A stretch of 64,000 nucleotides of DNA from Rhodanobacter humi (GTDB taxonomy: Bacteria > Pseudomonadota > Gammaproteobacteria > Xanthomonadales > Rhodanobacteraceae), in NCBI RefSeq assembly GCF_041107455.1, contig NZ_JBGBPY010000001.1, positions 372,001 to 436,000 of the forward strand, written 5' to 3'. The notes under the pieces are model-generated. The model did no database searches, was not told where the DNA came from, and saw only the letters and a program-made list of their open reading frames with translations. This document shows, in pieces, positions 55,627 to 64,000 of this stretch. Position numbers and translations under genes: made by a program. Each line of letters begins with the position of its first letter. Position 1 is the first letter of the stretch.

Positions 55627-55891
55627 GGCCTTGATGTCGTATGCAAAGCAGGCCGCGCCATGAGCTGTTTGCGCGCGGGACAAGGATGAGCGAAGGAGCG
55701 TATGTCGATACGCGACTGAGCGATGACGCAGTACCGCGGGCAAACAGCCATGGCCCGCAGGGTTGCCTGGCAGTGGCCGCCATGCGGCAGCCCGCCGCTT
55801 GAACAGGGGGCCACCCTGCCCTGCGCGGTGCGCTACCACCTGGCAACCACTGCCAGGCAACGCGGCCTGCTTTGCATACGACATCAAGGCC
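55627..55891. repeat. 265-bp element with perfect 31-bp inverted ends
   Basis: Arms at 55627-55657 and 55861-55891 are exact reverse complements (left begins GGCCTTGATGTCGTATGC). Two further inverted pairs lie inside (a CTGTTTGC-GCGGG type and GTTGCCTGGCAGTGG / CCACTGCCAGGCAAC). The right arm includes the sdhD stop, the left arm the sdhA ribosome-binding site. No protein coded. Confidence 0.85.
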
Positions 55892-56285
55892 CCACTCCCA
55901 ATGCGATGCGCAGCACGGCCAGCACGCCCGCGAGCGCGCACAGCACCGCGAGGAACTTGATCGCCACCAGCAGCACCACTTCCTTCCATCGGGTGTGCAC
56001 GTAGTCTTCGATCACCACCTGCAGGCCGAGCACGGCGTGCCAGAACATGGTGACGATGAACAGGATCAGCAGCAGTGCGTTCCACGGCTTCGCCACCGCG
56101 GCCTTCGCCGTGGCGTACTCGGCATGCAGCAGCGACAGCACGGTGATGACGAACCACACGCCGAGCAGGATCAGCGCGGCGGCGGTGACGCGCTGCGTCC
56201 ACCAGTGGCCCACGCCCGACTGCGCGGAGCCGAGGCCACGCGCGCGCTTCAGCGGATGGCGCAGATCCTTCGCGTTCGCGCTCAT
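55884..56285 (-). CDS. sdhD: Succinate dehydrogenase membrane anchor subunit D
   Basis: 133 residues with three membrane helices: [50 protein letters not shown] (heme-region His and DY) and [19 protein letters not shown]. Start overlaps the sdhC stop (ATGA). Last residues and TGA lie in the inverted-repeat arm. Confidence 0.92.
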   Translation of the reverse strand: MSANAKDLRHPLKRARGLGSAQSGVGHWWTQRVTAAALILLGVWFVITVLSLLHAEYATAKAAVAKPWNALLLILFIVTMFWHAVLGLQVVIEDYVHTRWKEVVLLVAIKFLAVLCALAGVLAVLRIALGVGP

Positions 56286-56677
56286 GCGGCACCTCCGGCG
56301 GTCAGCACCCAGGCCCAGACGAGGATCACCAGCACCAGGCTGACGATCACCGACAGCCAGCTCGAACGCACGAACTGCGGAATCGCATAACCCGCGCCGG
56401 TGTCCTGCACCAAGTGACGGATGCCGTTGCACAAGTGATAGAACAGCGCCCAGCTCCAGCCGACCAGCAAGACGATGCCCAGCGGGCTGCCGATGCAAGT
56501 CTTGAACTGGTCGAAGTGGCTTTCGCCGCCGGCCAGCGCCAGCAGGCCCCAGACCACCAGCAGCGTGCCCACGGCCAGCGCGATGCCGGTGGCGCGATGC
56601 AGGATGGAGGTCACCATCTGCACTTGCCACTTGTAGATCTGCATGTGGGGAGAGAGCGGTCGTCGCGTGTCTGCCAT
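56282..56677 (-). CDS. sdhC: Succinate dehydrogenase cytochrome b556 subunit
   Basis: 131 residues: RPLSPHMQIYKWQVQMVTSILHRATGIAL, the SdhC signature (SxxHRxTG), then three helices with the heme His in YHLCNGIRHLVQDTG. First gene of sdhCDAB. Confidence 0.94.
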   Translation of the reverse strand: MADTRRPLSPHMQIYKWQVQMVTSILHRATGIALAVGTLLVVWGLLALAGGESHFDQFKTCIGSPLGIVLLVGWSWALFYHLCNGIRHLVQDTGAGYAIPQFVRSSWLSVIVSLVLVILVWAWVLTAGGAA

Positions 56678-56761
56678 GGCGGCTATCCTGAAGTGGAATC
56701 GCTGAAGCTGTCTGTCAAACCGGGCCGCAACGCGCGACGACGCATGCCGCCGCGCGACGCA

Positions 56762-56935
56762 TCAGAAGTCGATGCAGCGCCCGTTCTTTTCCCAGTCGCC
56801 GTAGCGGGTGGGATCGAGCGCCGGCCGCTCCGTCGCCTCCTGCTCCCCCGCCGGTTGCGCGGGCACGACCGGCGGTTCCGCCGGAGCGGATGCAGGCCTG
56901 GACTCGGTTGAGCGGGAAGTGTCGGACATGGTCAT
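56762..56935 (-). CDS. SDHAF4-type succinate dehydrogenase assembly factor (DUF1674)
   Basis: 57 residues. Pro/Ala-rich start, then RYGDWEKNGRCIDF, the highly conserved end of the DUF1674/SDHAF4 family, which helps SdhA mature. Lies just upstream of sdhC on the same strand and may be cotranscribed. Start at 56935 or 56929. Confidence 0.9.
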   Translation of the reverse strand: MTMSDTSRSTESRPASAPAEPPVVPAQPAGEQEATERPALDPTRYGDWEKNGRCIDF

Positions 56936-57062
56936 TGCAAGCCGCCGAAGGTTAATACTTGCCGCAGTGCCGCACAACCTTGACGAATGTCGCGAACGCT
57001 GCCTGCACCGGGCGCCGCGATGACTTGTGTTCCGCCGCCGCCGACCACACCTGCATGTGTCT

Positions 57063-57866
57063 ATGTCGACTACCCGCCACGCCGAAACCCTGTTGATCGA
57101 AGGTCCCGACGCGCTCGCCTTCGCGCACGCGCAATTCAGCAGCAACGTCCAGTCGCTCGCCGTCGGCGCGTGGCAGTTCAGCGCCTGGCTGAGTGCGCAG
57201 GGCCGCGTGCGTGCACTATTCCATCTGGCGCGACTGGATGAGCAACGCCTGCTGCTGCTGCTGCGCGGCGGCGACGCGGCGACGCTGGGCGAGGTCCTGC
57301 GACGCTACGTGTTCCGCTCCAGGCTCACACTGCAACCGTCGCCATGGTCGGCGCTGGCCACCGATGCCGCATTGCCGCTGCACACCGTGCACATCGCATC
57401 GAACACCGTCGCACTGGGTTGCGGCGCGCACAGTCTGCAGCTCGTTGCCGACGGCACGGGCGACGAGCACTGGCGACGAGCACAAATCCAACTGGGCTGG
57501 CCCTGGCTGCCGGCTTCCGCACTTGATGCCTTGCTGCCGCCCGCGCTGTCGCTGCATCGCCTGCAAGCCGTCGCGATCGACAAGGGCTGCTATCCCGGCC
57601 AGGAAATCGTTGCGCGCCTGCACTGGCGCGGCGGGCACAAGCGACATCTTTGCAATGTGCGCCTGACGCGCAACGCGATCGCCGGCGACATCCTGCATCG
57701 CGACGGCAACGACATCGGCGTGCTGCTCGATGTCGTCGACGACGGCAACAGCATCGACGCACTCGCGGTGTTGAACGACGACATCGCGTCGACGATGACA
57801 GAGCGCGACGCACTGCAACTCGACGATGGCCTGAGGTTGTACGTGCAACATCGCTGGGAGAGCTGA
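57063..57866 (+). CDS. ygfZ: YgfZ/GcvT-fold folate-binding protein
   Basis: 267 residues. The signature DKGCYPGQEIVARLHWRGGHKRHL (K-G-C-Y-x-G-Q-E) marks YgfZ, which uses tetrahydrofolate in iron-sulfur cluster enzyme maintenance. Divergent from the sdh operon; in enterobacteria ygfZ also lies beside sdhE-ygfX. ATG 57063. Confidence 0.93.
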   Translation: MSTTRHAETLLIEGPDALAFAHAQFSSNVQSLAVGAWQFSAWLSAQGRVRALFHLARLDEQRLLLLLRGGDAATLGEVLRRYVFRSRLTLQPSPWSALATDAALPLHTVHIASNTVALGCGAHSLQLVADGTGDEHWRRAQIQLGWPWLPASALDALLPPALSLHRLQAVAIDKGCYPGQEIVARLHWRGGHKRHLCNVRLTRNAIAGDILHRDGNDIGVLLDVVDDGNSIDALAVLNDDIASTMTERDALQLDDGLRLYVQHRWES

Positions 57867-58327
57867 AGCGTGCACATCGTCGCAGTTGCGTGAACAGTCG
57901 TTCACTTTTGTCGACGTTTTGCATGAGTGTGCGTTGAATCGGAACGCCCCGGCACTTGCCGTGAAAAAAATCCGCCGTTAGGCTCCGCCCACCCTATCGA
58001 TGCGGCATCCGCCACCCACGGCTGCCGAAGCACGCGACGAACCGGAAGATTCCGTATCGGCGCGACCCGGTGAAGAACGCCGGATGGAACACCCGCCCAA
58101 GTGCGGAACAAGTTGCAGGCTACACGGCACCGCTGCCGCGCAGCGCCTCGACAACATCCTCGATCGGCACAGATGCCGCCGCTCGAACGCCACAATCCCG
58201 TGGCATTCGCCCAGCCACAAGTTTCGGCTGTGCGATCAATCCAGGTGGAACGGCCTGCCAGCCCGTCCACCGCAACGGCGCCCGGACAGTTCCCTGGTCT
58301 GCGCGTACAGCACGCTGGAGGCAGACA
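57867..58327. other. Gap without recognised gene
   Basis: 461 bases upstream of the cell wall hydrolase-like gene. Short frames run into it (for example from 58070) but lack family resemblance. Probably promoter and leader of the next gene. Confidence 0.5.
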
Positions 58328-58762
58328 ATGAAACTTTCCATGCTGTTGTGGATGACCACTCTGATGCCGCAACCCGTCGCGAACCAGGCGTGCCTGGCCA
58401 CGACGGTGTACCTGGAGGCACGCAGCCAATCCACCGTCGGCCAGATGGCCGTCGCCGAAGTGGCAATGCGCCGCCGCGAACGCGGCCAGTGGGGCAACAC
58501 GGTGTGCGAAGTCGTGATGGCGCCGCACCAGTTCGCCACCACCACCACACCCGGCTCGTTCGAGATCACCAACGTCGAGGCTTTCCACAAGGCATGGGAA
58601 ATCGCCGGACGGATGATCCACGTCTGGCAGCTGCCGGCAAACCAGCGCAGCGCAGTGGTGCCACGCGCCGATCACTTCGCCACCGTGGCGGTGGCGCCCG
58701 CTTGGTCGCGCAACAAGCCATCGATCACAATCGGCGACCACACCTTCTACGCCGTGAACTGA
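58328..58762 (+). CDS. SleB-type cell wall hydrolase-like protein
   Basis: 144 residues: ACLATTVYLEARSQSTVGQMAVAEVAMRRR (catalytic Glu of the Hydrolase_2/SleB family in YLEAR) and, near the end, RADHFATVAVAPAW. The N-terminus is a weak signal peptide. Probably cleaves peptidoglycan; shorter than most. GGAGG before ATG 58328. Confidence 0.82.
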   Translation: MKLSMLLWMTTLMPQPVANQACLATTVYLEARSQSTVGQMAVAEVAMRRRERGQWGNTVCEVVMAPHQFATTTTPGSFEITNVEAFHKAWEIAGRMIHVWQLPANQRSAVVPRADHFATVAVAPAWSRNKPSITIGDHTFYAVN

Positions 58763-58768
58763 GAAAGA

Positions 58769-58794
58769 AAAAGGCCCTCTTGCGAGGGCCTTTT
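58769..58794. terminator. Bidirectional terminator
   Basis: AAAAGGCCCTC / GAGGGCCTTTT with a 4-base loop, an 11-bp stem with A- and T-runs on both sides, between the hydrolase gene and the convergent lipoprotein gene. Confidence 0.93.
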
Positions 58795-58799
58795 CATTT

Positions 58800-58831
58800 G
58801 GACATCCAGACGTCCAGACATCCGGACGTCC
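58800..58831. repeat. Two-unit direct repeat
   Basis: GACATCCAGACGTCCA and GACATCCGGACGTCCA in tandem, just after the terminator and before the stop at 58844. Each unit contains a GACGTC palindrome. Confidence 0.6.
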
Positions 58832-58843
58832 ACTTCGCACGAC

Positions 58844-59335
58844 CTACATCGGGTAGACCTGCCCGTCGCGCACCTGCACGTAGTCGCCGTTGCGCACATT
58901 CGGGTTGTCGCGCTGGGTCACCGTGGCGTACTGCCCGTTGTCCAGCCGCACCACGATCCGCCAGGCATTGCCGCCATTGTCATCAGAACGCTTGCCGATC
59001 TGGTTGCCGACGACACCGCCGGCCACCGCACCGACCACCGTGGCGGCCTTGCGGCCGTCACCCTTGCCGATGGTGCTGCCCAGCACGCCGCCGGCCACGG
59101 CGCCGATCACCGCACCCAACACGCCACCGTTGTTGTTGCCGCTGTCGACGTACACCGGCTGCACGTCCTGCACCACGCCGCAACTCTGGCAGCGGCCGTA
59201 GCCGCCGCCAGAGCCTTGCCCGTAACCCTGTCGGTAGCCACCGTTGCCGTACCCGGGACCGGTGGCGCAACCGGCCAGCGCCAGCCCCGCCGCCAACACG
59301 GCCGCCGGAACGATGCGTCGCATGGTGATGTTCAT
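58844..59335 (-). CDS. Glycine-zipper 2TM lipoprotein
   Basis: 163 residues. Lipoprotein signal (PAAVLAAGLALAGC), a Gly/Tyr-rich stretch, and the 2TM glycine zipper GAVIGAVAGGVLGSTIGKGDG and VVGAVAGGVVGNQIGKR. Similar to SlyB/OsmB-type outer-membrane proteins. AAGGAG seven bases before ATG 59335. Paired with a related gene 34 bases upstream. Confidence 0.88.
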   Translation of the reverse strand: MNITMRRIVPAAVLAAGLALAGCATGPGYGNGGYRQGYGQGSGGGYGRCQSCGVVQDVQPVYVDSGNNNGGVLGAVIGAVAGGVLGSTIGKGDGRKAATVVGAVAGGVVGNQIGKRSDDNGGNAWRIVVRLDNGQYATVTQRDNPNVRNGDYVQVRDGQVYPM

Positions 59336-59369
59336 TGCACTGCTCCTTCGAGGGCTGCGGGACCGGTGA

Positions 59370-59978
59370 TCAACGGGCGTCCGAAACGGCGGTCACGCCC
59401 TCCTGCACCTGCACGCGGTCGCCCGGGTCGTGATCCATGCGCGTGGTGCGGGTGACGCCGTTGTACACGTACTGCACGTCGTAACCGACGATCTTGCCGC
59501 TGCTGCCGGCGACCGTGCTGCAACGCTGCTCCGTCGTCTGAGTCACCTGCGGCTGGTGATGCGCGTTCTCGATGCGGTTGCCGGCGTAGCCGCCACCCAC
59601 CGCGCCGGCCACCGTGGCCAGCGTCTTGCCCTTGCCGCCGCCGACCATGTGGCCGAGCAGGCCACCGGCGACGGCGCCGATCGCGGTGCCGGCAATGTTG
59701 TGCTGGTCCTTCGGCGGCGCGGTGTGATTCACCACCTCGTCGCGGCAGACCTGATGCGCCGCCGTCCCGGACGAACGCACCGGCGTCACGCTGACCACCT
59801 GGGCGTACTGCGGGCCAGCCGATTGCGCCGGCTGCTGCGCTGGCATCGGCGCCGCTGCGGAGGCCGCCGCCTGCGCGCCTTGCGTGCCGGCATCGGCGCT
59901 GCGATTGCAGGCCGACAAGCCGACGGCCAGCGCGGCAGCAATCCCCACATTGAGTGCATTGACCATCAACCTGTTCAT
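59370..59978 (-). CDS. Glycine-zipper 2TM lipoprotein
   Basis: 202 residues. Signal with lipobox LSAC, Ala/Gln-rich segment, then [41 protein letters not shown] (glycine zipper; pieces quoted). ATG 59978 is chosen over ATG 59984 because AGGAGG directly touches the latter and is six bases from the former. Likely outer membrane. Confidence 0.87.
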   Translation of the reverse strand: MNRLMVNALNVGIAAALAVGLSACNRSADAGTQGAQAAASAAAPMPAQQPAQSAGPQYAQVVSVTPVRSSGTAAHQVCRDEVVNHTAPPKDQHNIAGTAIGAVAGGLLGHMVGGGKGKTLATVAGAVGGGYAGNRIENAHHQPQVTQTTEQRCSTVAGSSGKIVGYDVQYVYNGVTRTTRMDHDPGDRVQVQEGVTAVSDAR

Positions 59979-60135
59979 ATCCATCCTCCTCTGTCAGTGT
60001 CCGGCCGCGACGAGTGCGACATGCCCCACCTGCGACCTGCAGCGCCATTGAACCTTCACGTATCTGAATAACACCTAGACCGTCGCCGTTACACTAACTT
60101 CACGTTGAGATCGCTTCAGCTGGCATCGGCGTCCG

Positions 60136-60945
60136 GTGTCGGAAAACGAGAGACGCATCACGCCCGTGCTTGCCGACAGCCACGTCCATCTTGACGACCA
60201 CGCCTTCGATGCCGACCGCGACCAGGTGCTGCAGCGGGCGCGCGATGCCGGCATCGAGCAGCTGGTGGTGCCGGCCGTGGACGCAGCCAGTTGGACGCGC
60301 ATCCGCGACCTCTGCGCGGCGCATCCGCGCACGCTGTTTCCCGCCTACGGCCTGCATCCGCTGTACCTGCGACAGCATGCGCCCGACGATGTGGATGCGC
60401 TGTTGTCATGGTGTGATGCGAACGCTGCCGTGGCGGTCGGCGAGATCGGGCTGGACTTCCACGCGCACGAACTGGATCCCGCACTGCAGCGCGATTACTT
60501 TGTGCGGCAGCTGGCGCTGGCCCGCGAGCTCCGCCTGCCGGTGATCGTGCACGCCCGGCAGGCACTGGAGGAAGTGATCCTCACGCTGCGGCGCCATCCC
60601 GGCGTGCACGGCGTGGTGCACAGCTTCTCCGGCAGCGAGGAGCAGGCACTCCGGCTGCGGGATCTCGGCTTCATGGTCGGCATTGGCGGACCGGTGACCT
60701 ACGAGCGGGCGCAGCGCCTGCGCCGCATCGTGGCGGACATGCCGATCGAGTTCCTGCTGCTGGAGAGCGACGCACCCGACCAGCCCAACGCGAACCACCG
60801 CGGCCAGCGCAACGAGCCGGCCAGCGTCGCCGAGGTGCTGCGTTGCGTGGCGGCGCTGCGCGGCGAGCCGGAGCATGTGGTGGCTGCTGCCACCACCGCC
60901 AACGCCCGCAAGTTGTTTCGACTGCCGGAACCCGCAACCAGTTGA
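60136..60945 (+). CDS. TatD-family metal-dependent nuclease
   Basis: 269 residues. ADSHVHLDDHAF (HxH), VGEIGLDFH (Glu), HARQALEEVI, GVVHSFSG and LLESDAPDQPN (Asp) fit the TatD family, which degrades DNA from the 3' end and acts in DNA quality control. Start GTG 60136 is kept; GTG 60166 (before LADSHVHL) would be the more family-like start. Confidence 0.92.
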   Translation: MSENERRITPVLADSHVHLDDHAFDADRDQVLQRARDAGIEQLVVPAVDAASWTRIRDLCAAHPRTLFPAYGLHPLYLRQHAPDDVDALLSWCDANAAVAVGEIGLDFHAHELDPALQRDYFVRQLALARELRLPVIVHARQALEEVILTLRRHPGVHGVVHSFSGSEEQALRLRDLGFMVGIGGPVTYERAQRLRRIVADMPIEFLLLESDAPDQPNANHRGQRNEPASVAEVLRCVAALRGEPEHVVAAATTANARKLFRLPEPATS

Positions 60946-60984
60946 TCGCGGCACTTGCACTGCACGGCAAGCCACGCCAGAATT

Positions 60985-61017
60985 TATTTCACTGGTGAAA
61001 TATGAATTGGTGAAATG
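60985..61017. promoter_or_regulatory. MarR-type operator at the efflux operon
   Basis: TATTTCAC-TG-GTGAAATA (60985-61002) has 8-bp inverted arms, and a third half-site GGTGAAAT overlaps the marR start codon (to 61016). A MarR dimer binding here would repress its own operon. Confidence 0.7.
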
Positions 61018-61539
61018 GCGCGTCTCGACAACTGCATCGCGATGATGGACGAGGGTATCGGGCGGATGCACGAGGTCATCCCGCATCTGCCCGTGGAGCA
61101 GGTCACGCTGTGCCGGTTGTTGGTGATGGTGAGTGCCCGCCTCGACGATGGGCTGGGGGAACAAATCCGGCAGCACCAGCTGAACCACAGCGAGTTCCTC
61201 ACCCTGATGATGCTGTACAGCCGCCCGGACGGCAGCTCCACCCCCGGCGAACTGTGCGAGTTCACCTCGCAGGGCAGCACCAACATGACCCGCATCGGCA
61301 ATGCGCTGGTCCAGCGCGGCCTGATCTCGCGCGGCGCCAGCGCCGAGGATCGCCGCCGCGTGCTGATCCGCATCACCGCCGCCGGCCGCCGCTTCGTGCA
61401 GAAGCTGCTGCCGCCGATGTTTCCCCGCGTGGAGGCGATGTTCGCCGGTTTCAGCGCCACCGACCGGCGTCAGCTCAGCCGCCTGCTGCGCAAGCTCGCC
61501 CGCAACCTCGACCAGCTCGACGCGGACGACGCGTCGTGA
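61015..61539 (+). CDS. MarR-family regulator
   Basis: 174 residues. Winged helix: LNHSEFLTLMMLY, TPGELCEFTSQGSTNMTRIGNALVQRGLI, DRRRVLIRITAAGRR, the wing with D-x-R. Directly followed by an outer-membrane factor and an EmrA-type gene, so it is an EmrR/MarR-like local repressor; the operator overlaps its own start. Confidence 0.93.
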   Translation: MARLDNCIAMMDEGIGRMHEVIPHLPVEQVTLCRLLVMVSARLDDGLGEQIRQHQLNHSEFLTLMMLYSRPDGSSTPGELCEFTSQGSTNMTRIGNALVQRGLISRGASAEDRRRVLIRITAAGRRFVQKLLPPMFPRVEAMFAGFSATDRRQLSRLLRKLARNLDQLDADDAS

Positions 61540-61549
61540 GGAGCCATCG

Positions 61550-63082
61550 ATGACCCTCGCCCCGCCTCGCCCGCGCGCGGCACTGGCACTTGCCGTAGCG
61601 CTGACGCTCGCCGGCTGCGCGTTTGCGCCACCGAAGCTGCAGCATCCCGCGCTGCGCGACGACGTGCCGCTGGCCGGCCTTTCGGCACCCACCCGCGCCG
61701 GTTGGCCGGCCACCGACTGGTGGCGCGCCTATGACGATCCGCAACTCGACGAGCTGATGGCGACGGCGCTGCAGCAGTCGCCCGACCTCGTCCAGGCGCA
61801 GGGCCGCGTGCACACGGCCGAGCAGTCGGTGAAGCTCGCCGCCGCGCAGGCCGGACTGAGCATCAACGGCACGGCCCAGCTCAGCCGGCAACGGATCAGC
61901 GAACACGGCCTGATGCCGCCGCAGCTGCTCGGCTTCACCTGGTACAACCAGGCCGACCTGGGCGTGCAGTTCCAGTACGACTTCGACTGGTGGGGCAAGA
62001 AGCGCGCCGCGATCGAGAGCGCGCTGGACCAGGCGCACGCCGCCGAAGCCCAGCGCAGCGCGGCCGCGCTGACGATCCAGAACGCGGTAGCCGACACTTA
62101 TTTCGGCTGGCTGGCCGACGAGGCCCGGCTGGCGCTGGCCCGGCAGTCGCTGGCCGTGCAACAGCACCTGCTCGACATCGCCGAGCTGCGCGTGCGGCAA
62201 GGCGTGGACCTGCCCGATACCGTGCAGGAGGCCCATTCGCGCGTCATCGCCGTGCAGCAGGCACAGACCGCGCTGGAAAGCTCGGCGCAGATCCGCAAGG
62301 TGGCGCTGGCCGCCCTGCTCGGCGTGGCGCCTGCGCAGCTGCCACCGCTCGTACCACGGCCGTTGCCCGCCACCGGCGGCGCCCTGCCCGCCGACGCGAA
62401 GCTCGATCTGATCGCCCGCCGCCCCGACATCGCCGCCAGCCGCTGGCAGGTGGAGGCGGCGCTGAAGCAGACCGACGTGGCCCGCGCGCAGTTCTTCCCG
62501 GACATCAGCATCACTGCGATGGCCGGACTGTCCAGCACCAACCAGGGCGCGCCCGCACTGTTCGGCGGCGGCAGTTCCGGCAGCCTGGGCAACGTGTTCA
62601 GCGCGGGCAGCCGCGTGTTCGGGCTCACCCCTGCGCTGCACCTGCCGATCTTCGAGGGCGGCCGGCTGAAGGCCGCCTACGGCATCAGCCGCGCCCAGCT
62701 CGACGATACGGTGGCGCAGTACAACGCCACCGTGTTCCACGCCGCCCGCGAGGTCGCCAGCCAGGCGCTGGCCGCCGAGCAACTGGCCACGACCCGCCGG
62801 CAGCAGACGCAGCAGATCGACGCCGACGAGCGTCTCGTCGCCAGCGCGCAGGCCCGCCTGCGCCAGGGCGTGCGCGACGCCCGTGAAGGCCTGGCCGCGC
62901 AGGCGCAGTTGCTGCAGCAGCAGGACCAGGCGGTCAGCCTGCATGCCCAGGCGCTGACCACCGATCTCGCCCTGATCAAGGCGCTGGGCGGCGGCTACCG
63001 CATGCCCGCCGACACCGCCAGCGCGACTCCCACTTCCCCGACTTCACCTTCCAAGAACGCCAGCCGGAGCCCCCGCCCATGA
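61550..63082 (+). CDS. Outer-membrane efflux lipoprotein (NodT/TolC-like)
   Basis: 510 residues. Lipobox LTLAGC, then two outer-membrane-efflux repeats with PDLVQAQGRVHTAEQSVKLAAAQ, RRPDIAASRWQVEAALKQTDVARAQFFPDISI and the C-terminal PIFEGGRLKAAY. Forms the outer-membrane channel of a tripartite pump. Stop overlaps the next start (ATGA). Confidence 0.94.
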   Translation: MTLAPPRPRAALALAVALTLAGCAFAPPKLQHPALRDDVPLAGLSAPTRAGWPATDWWRAYDDPQLDELMATALQQSPDLVQAQGRVHTAEQSVKLAAAQAGLSINGTAQLSRQRISEHGLMPPQLLGFTWYNQADLGVQFQYDFDWWGKKRAAIESALDQAHAAEAQRSAAALTIQNAVADTYFGWLADEARLALARQSLAVQQHLLDIAELRVRQGVDLPDTVQEAHSRVIAVQQAQTALESSAQIRKVALAALLGVAPAQLPPLVPRPLPATGGALPADAKLDLIARRPDIAASRWQVEAALKQTDVARAQFFPDISITAMAGLSSTNQGAPALFGGGSSGSLGNVFSAGSRVFGLTPALHLPIFEGGRLKAAYGISRAQLDDTVAQYNATVFHAAREVASQALAAEQLATTRRQQTQQIDADERLVASAQARLRQGVRDAREGLAAQAQLLQQQDQAVSLHAQALTTDLALIKALGGGYRMPADTASATPTSPTSPSKNASRSPRP

Positions 63083-64000
63083 GCGCCACCGAGTCCGCCC
63101 AGCCGCAGGACCGCAACGACAGCGGCTTCGCCGCCAAGAATCCGCCCAAGCGCCGGCGTGCGTTGGCGATCGTGACGGCGGTGTTCATCCTCGCCGCGCT
63201 GACCTGGTTCCTGCTCTGGTTCTTCGTGTTCTCCACCCGCGAGAGCACCGACAATGCCTACGTGGGCGGCAACCTGGTGGGCATCTCCGCCCAGGTGCCC
63301 GGCACCGTGGTCGCGGTGCTCGCCGACAACACCGAGCACGTCGACGCCGGCCAGGTGCTGGTGCGCCTCGATCCCACCGACGCCGATGTGCGCCTGCGCC
63401 AGGCCCGCAGTGCGCTGGCGCTCGCGGTGCGCCAGGTGCGCGGCCAGACCGACAGCGCCAGCGGTGCCGACGCCGCGGTGGCAGCGCGCAAGATCGAACT
63501 GCAGAAGGCCCAGGCCGACCTCAAGCGCCACCTGCCGCTGGTCGCCGCGCAGGCCGAATCGCCCGAGATCGTGCAGCACCTGCGCGACGCCGTGGCCGGC
63601 GCACAGGCCGCGCTGGATGCGGCCCAGGCCCAGGCCAAGGCCGCGCATGCCGCGATCGCCGGCACCGACATCGCGGGCAACCCCGCCGTGCAGCAGGCGC
63701 GCGCGAACTTCCGCGCCGCCTGGGTGGCCGCGCAGCGCAACACCATCGTGGCGCCGGTGTCCGGCTACGTGGCCGAGCGCAGCGTGCAACTGGGCAACAG
63801 CGTGGCGCCCGGCCAGGCGCTGATGAGCGTGGTGCCGCTGCACGACCTGTGGGTGGACGCGAACTTCAAGGAAAACCAGCTGCGCCACATCCGCATCGGC
63901 CAACCCGCGAAGATCACCACCGACCTCTACGGCGGCAAGGTGGAATACCGCGGCAAGGTGGTCGGCCTGGGCGCCGGCACCGGCAGCGTGTTCTCGCTGC
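63079..64000 (+). CDS. HlyD/EmrA-type membrane fusion protein (3' end outside window)
   Basis: First 307 residues are visible. One N-terminal membrane helix (LAIVTAVFILAALTWFLLWFFVF), the biotinyl-lipoyl half STDNAYVGGNLVGISAQVPGTV, a helical hairpin with many Ala/Gln, and VSGYVAERSVQLGNSVAPGQALM. EmrA-type adaptor; the MFS pump (EmrB-type) is expected beyond the window. Confidence 0.94.
   Translation, partial: MSATESAQPQDRNDSGFAAKNPPKRRRALAIVTAVFILAALTWFLLWFFVFSTRESTDNAYVGGNLVGISAQVPGTVVAVLADNTEHVDAGQVLVRLDPTDADVRLRQARSALALAVRQVRGQTDSASGADAAVAARKIELQKAQADLKRHLPLVAAQAESPEIVQHLRDAVAGAQAALDAAQAQAKAAHAAIAGTDIAGNPAVQQARANFRAAWVAAQRNTIVAPVSGYVAERSVQLGNSVAPGQALMSVVPLHDLWVDANFKENQLRHIRIGQPAKITTDLYGGKVEYRGKVVGLGAGTGSVFSL

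Noticed and set aside
57994-58000. GTTAGGC-like core near 57977
   Set aside because: GCCGTTAGGCTCC resembles an integron core but has no attC arms or hairpin around it; chance match.

Overview
The window is about 64 kb of high-GC chromosome from a gammaproteobacterium. Gene content and repeat style point to the Lysobacterales (Xanthomonadales), most likely Rhodanobacteraceae (Dyella/Rhodanobacter-like). The clues are an XAC0095-type protein, the run comEC-exbB-exbD-msbA-lpxK, sdhCDAB followed by sdhE-ygfX-lolC-lolD, and many GTAGG- and CCCTCTCCC-type palindromic repeats at gene ends. This assignment is inferred from gene order and family resemblance, not from a search.

Layout. 1-2.4 kb: end of a LysR regulator and a PAS/diguanylate cyclase signalling protein. 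2.4-12 kb: an accessory block with an XAC0095-like protein divergent from a small phage-type repressor, a DUF3892 protein, and a type I restriction-modification locus. That locus runs hsdM (with its own N-terminal helix-turn-helix and a perfect palindrome at its start), hsdS, a DUF3800 gene, hsdR and a YgjP-like metallopeptidase. 12-30 kb: core and accessory metabolism, namely urocanase (hutU), a catalase-like peroxidase with cytochrome b561, a GDSL esterase lipoprotein, the DNA-alkylation repair pair alkA-ogt, a phosphodiesterase, transporters, a PD40 protein, a very large secreted glycosidase-like protein and an ion channel. 30-33 kb: a CpxAR-type two-component system divergent from a Spy/CpxP-like protein, with a perfect CpxR box between them. 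33-41 kb: alpha/beta hydrolase, aldo/keto reductase with divergent LysR, a small YXWGXW lipoprotein, hutG, an acetyltransferase-nitrilase fusion and hutI. 41-46.7 kb: comEC-exbB-exbD-msbA-lpxK (DNA uptake, proton channel, lipid A export and synthesis).

46.9-49.7 kb is the most unusual part. It is a small orphan integron cassette array (three cassette genes, two attC sites, no integrase visible) beside comEC. The first attC is split by an IS1111-type IS110-family element that carries a candidate guide-RNA region downstream of its transposase. The element's ends (11-bp subterminal repeats with 7 and 3 bp outside) and the clean reconstruction of attC when it is removed make this a well-supported reading.

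50-57 kb: lolCD, ygfX, sdhE and sdhBADC, with a third succinate dehydrogenase assembly factor (SDHAF4 type) just upstream and ygfZ divergent. A 265-bp element with perfect 31-bp inverted ends sits between sdhD and sdhA. 57-64 kb: cell-wall hydrolase-like protein, two glycine-zipper lipoproteins, a TatD nuclease, and a MarR-controlled tripartite efflux operon (MarR, outer-membrane factor, HlyD/EmrA) that runs off the window end.

No tRNA, rRNA or CRISPR array was recognised. A recurring oddity is that palindromic intergenic repeats supply or touch the TAG stop codon of several unrelated genes.
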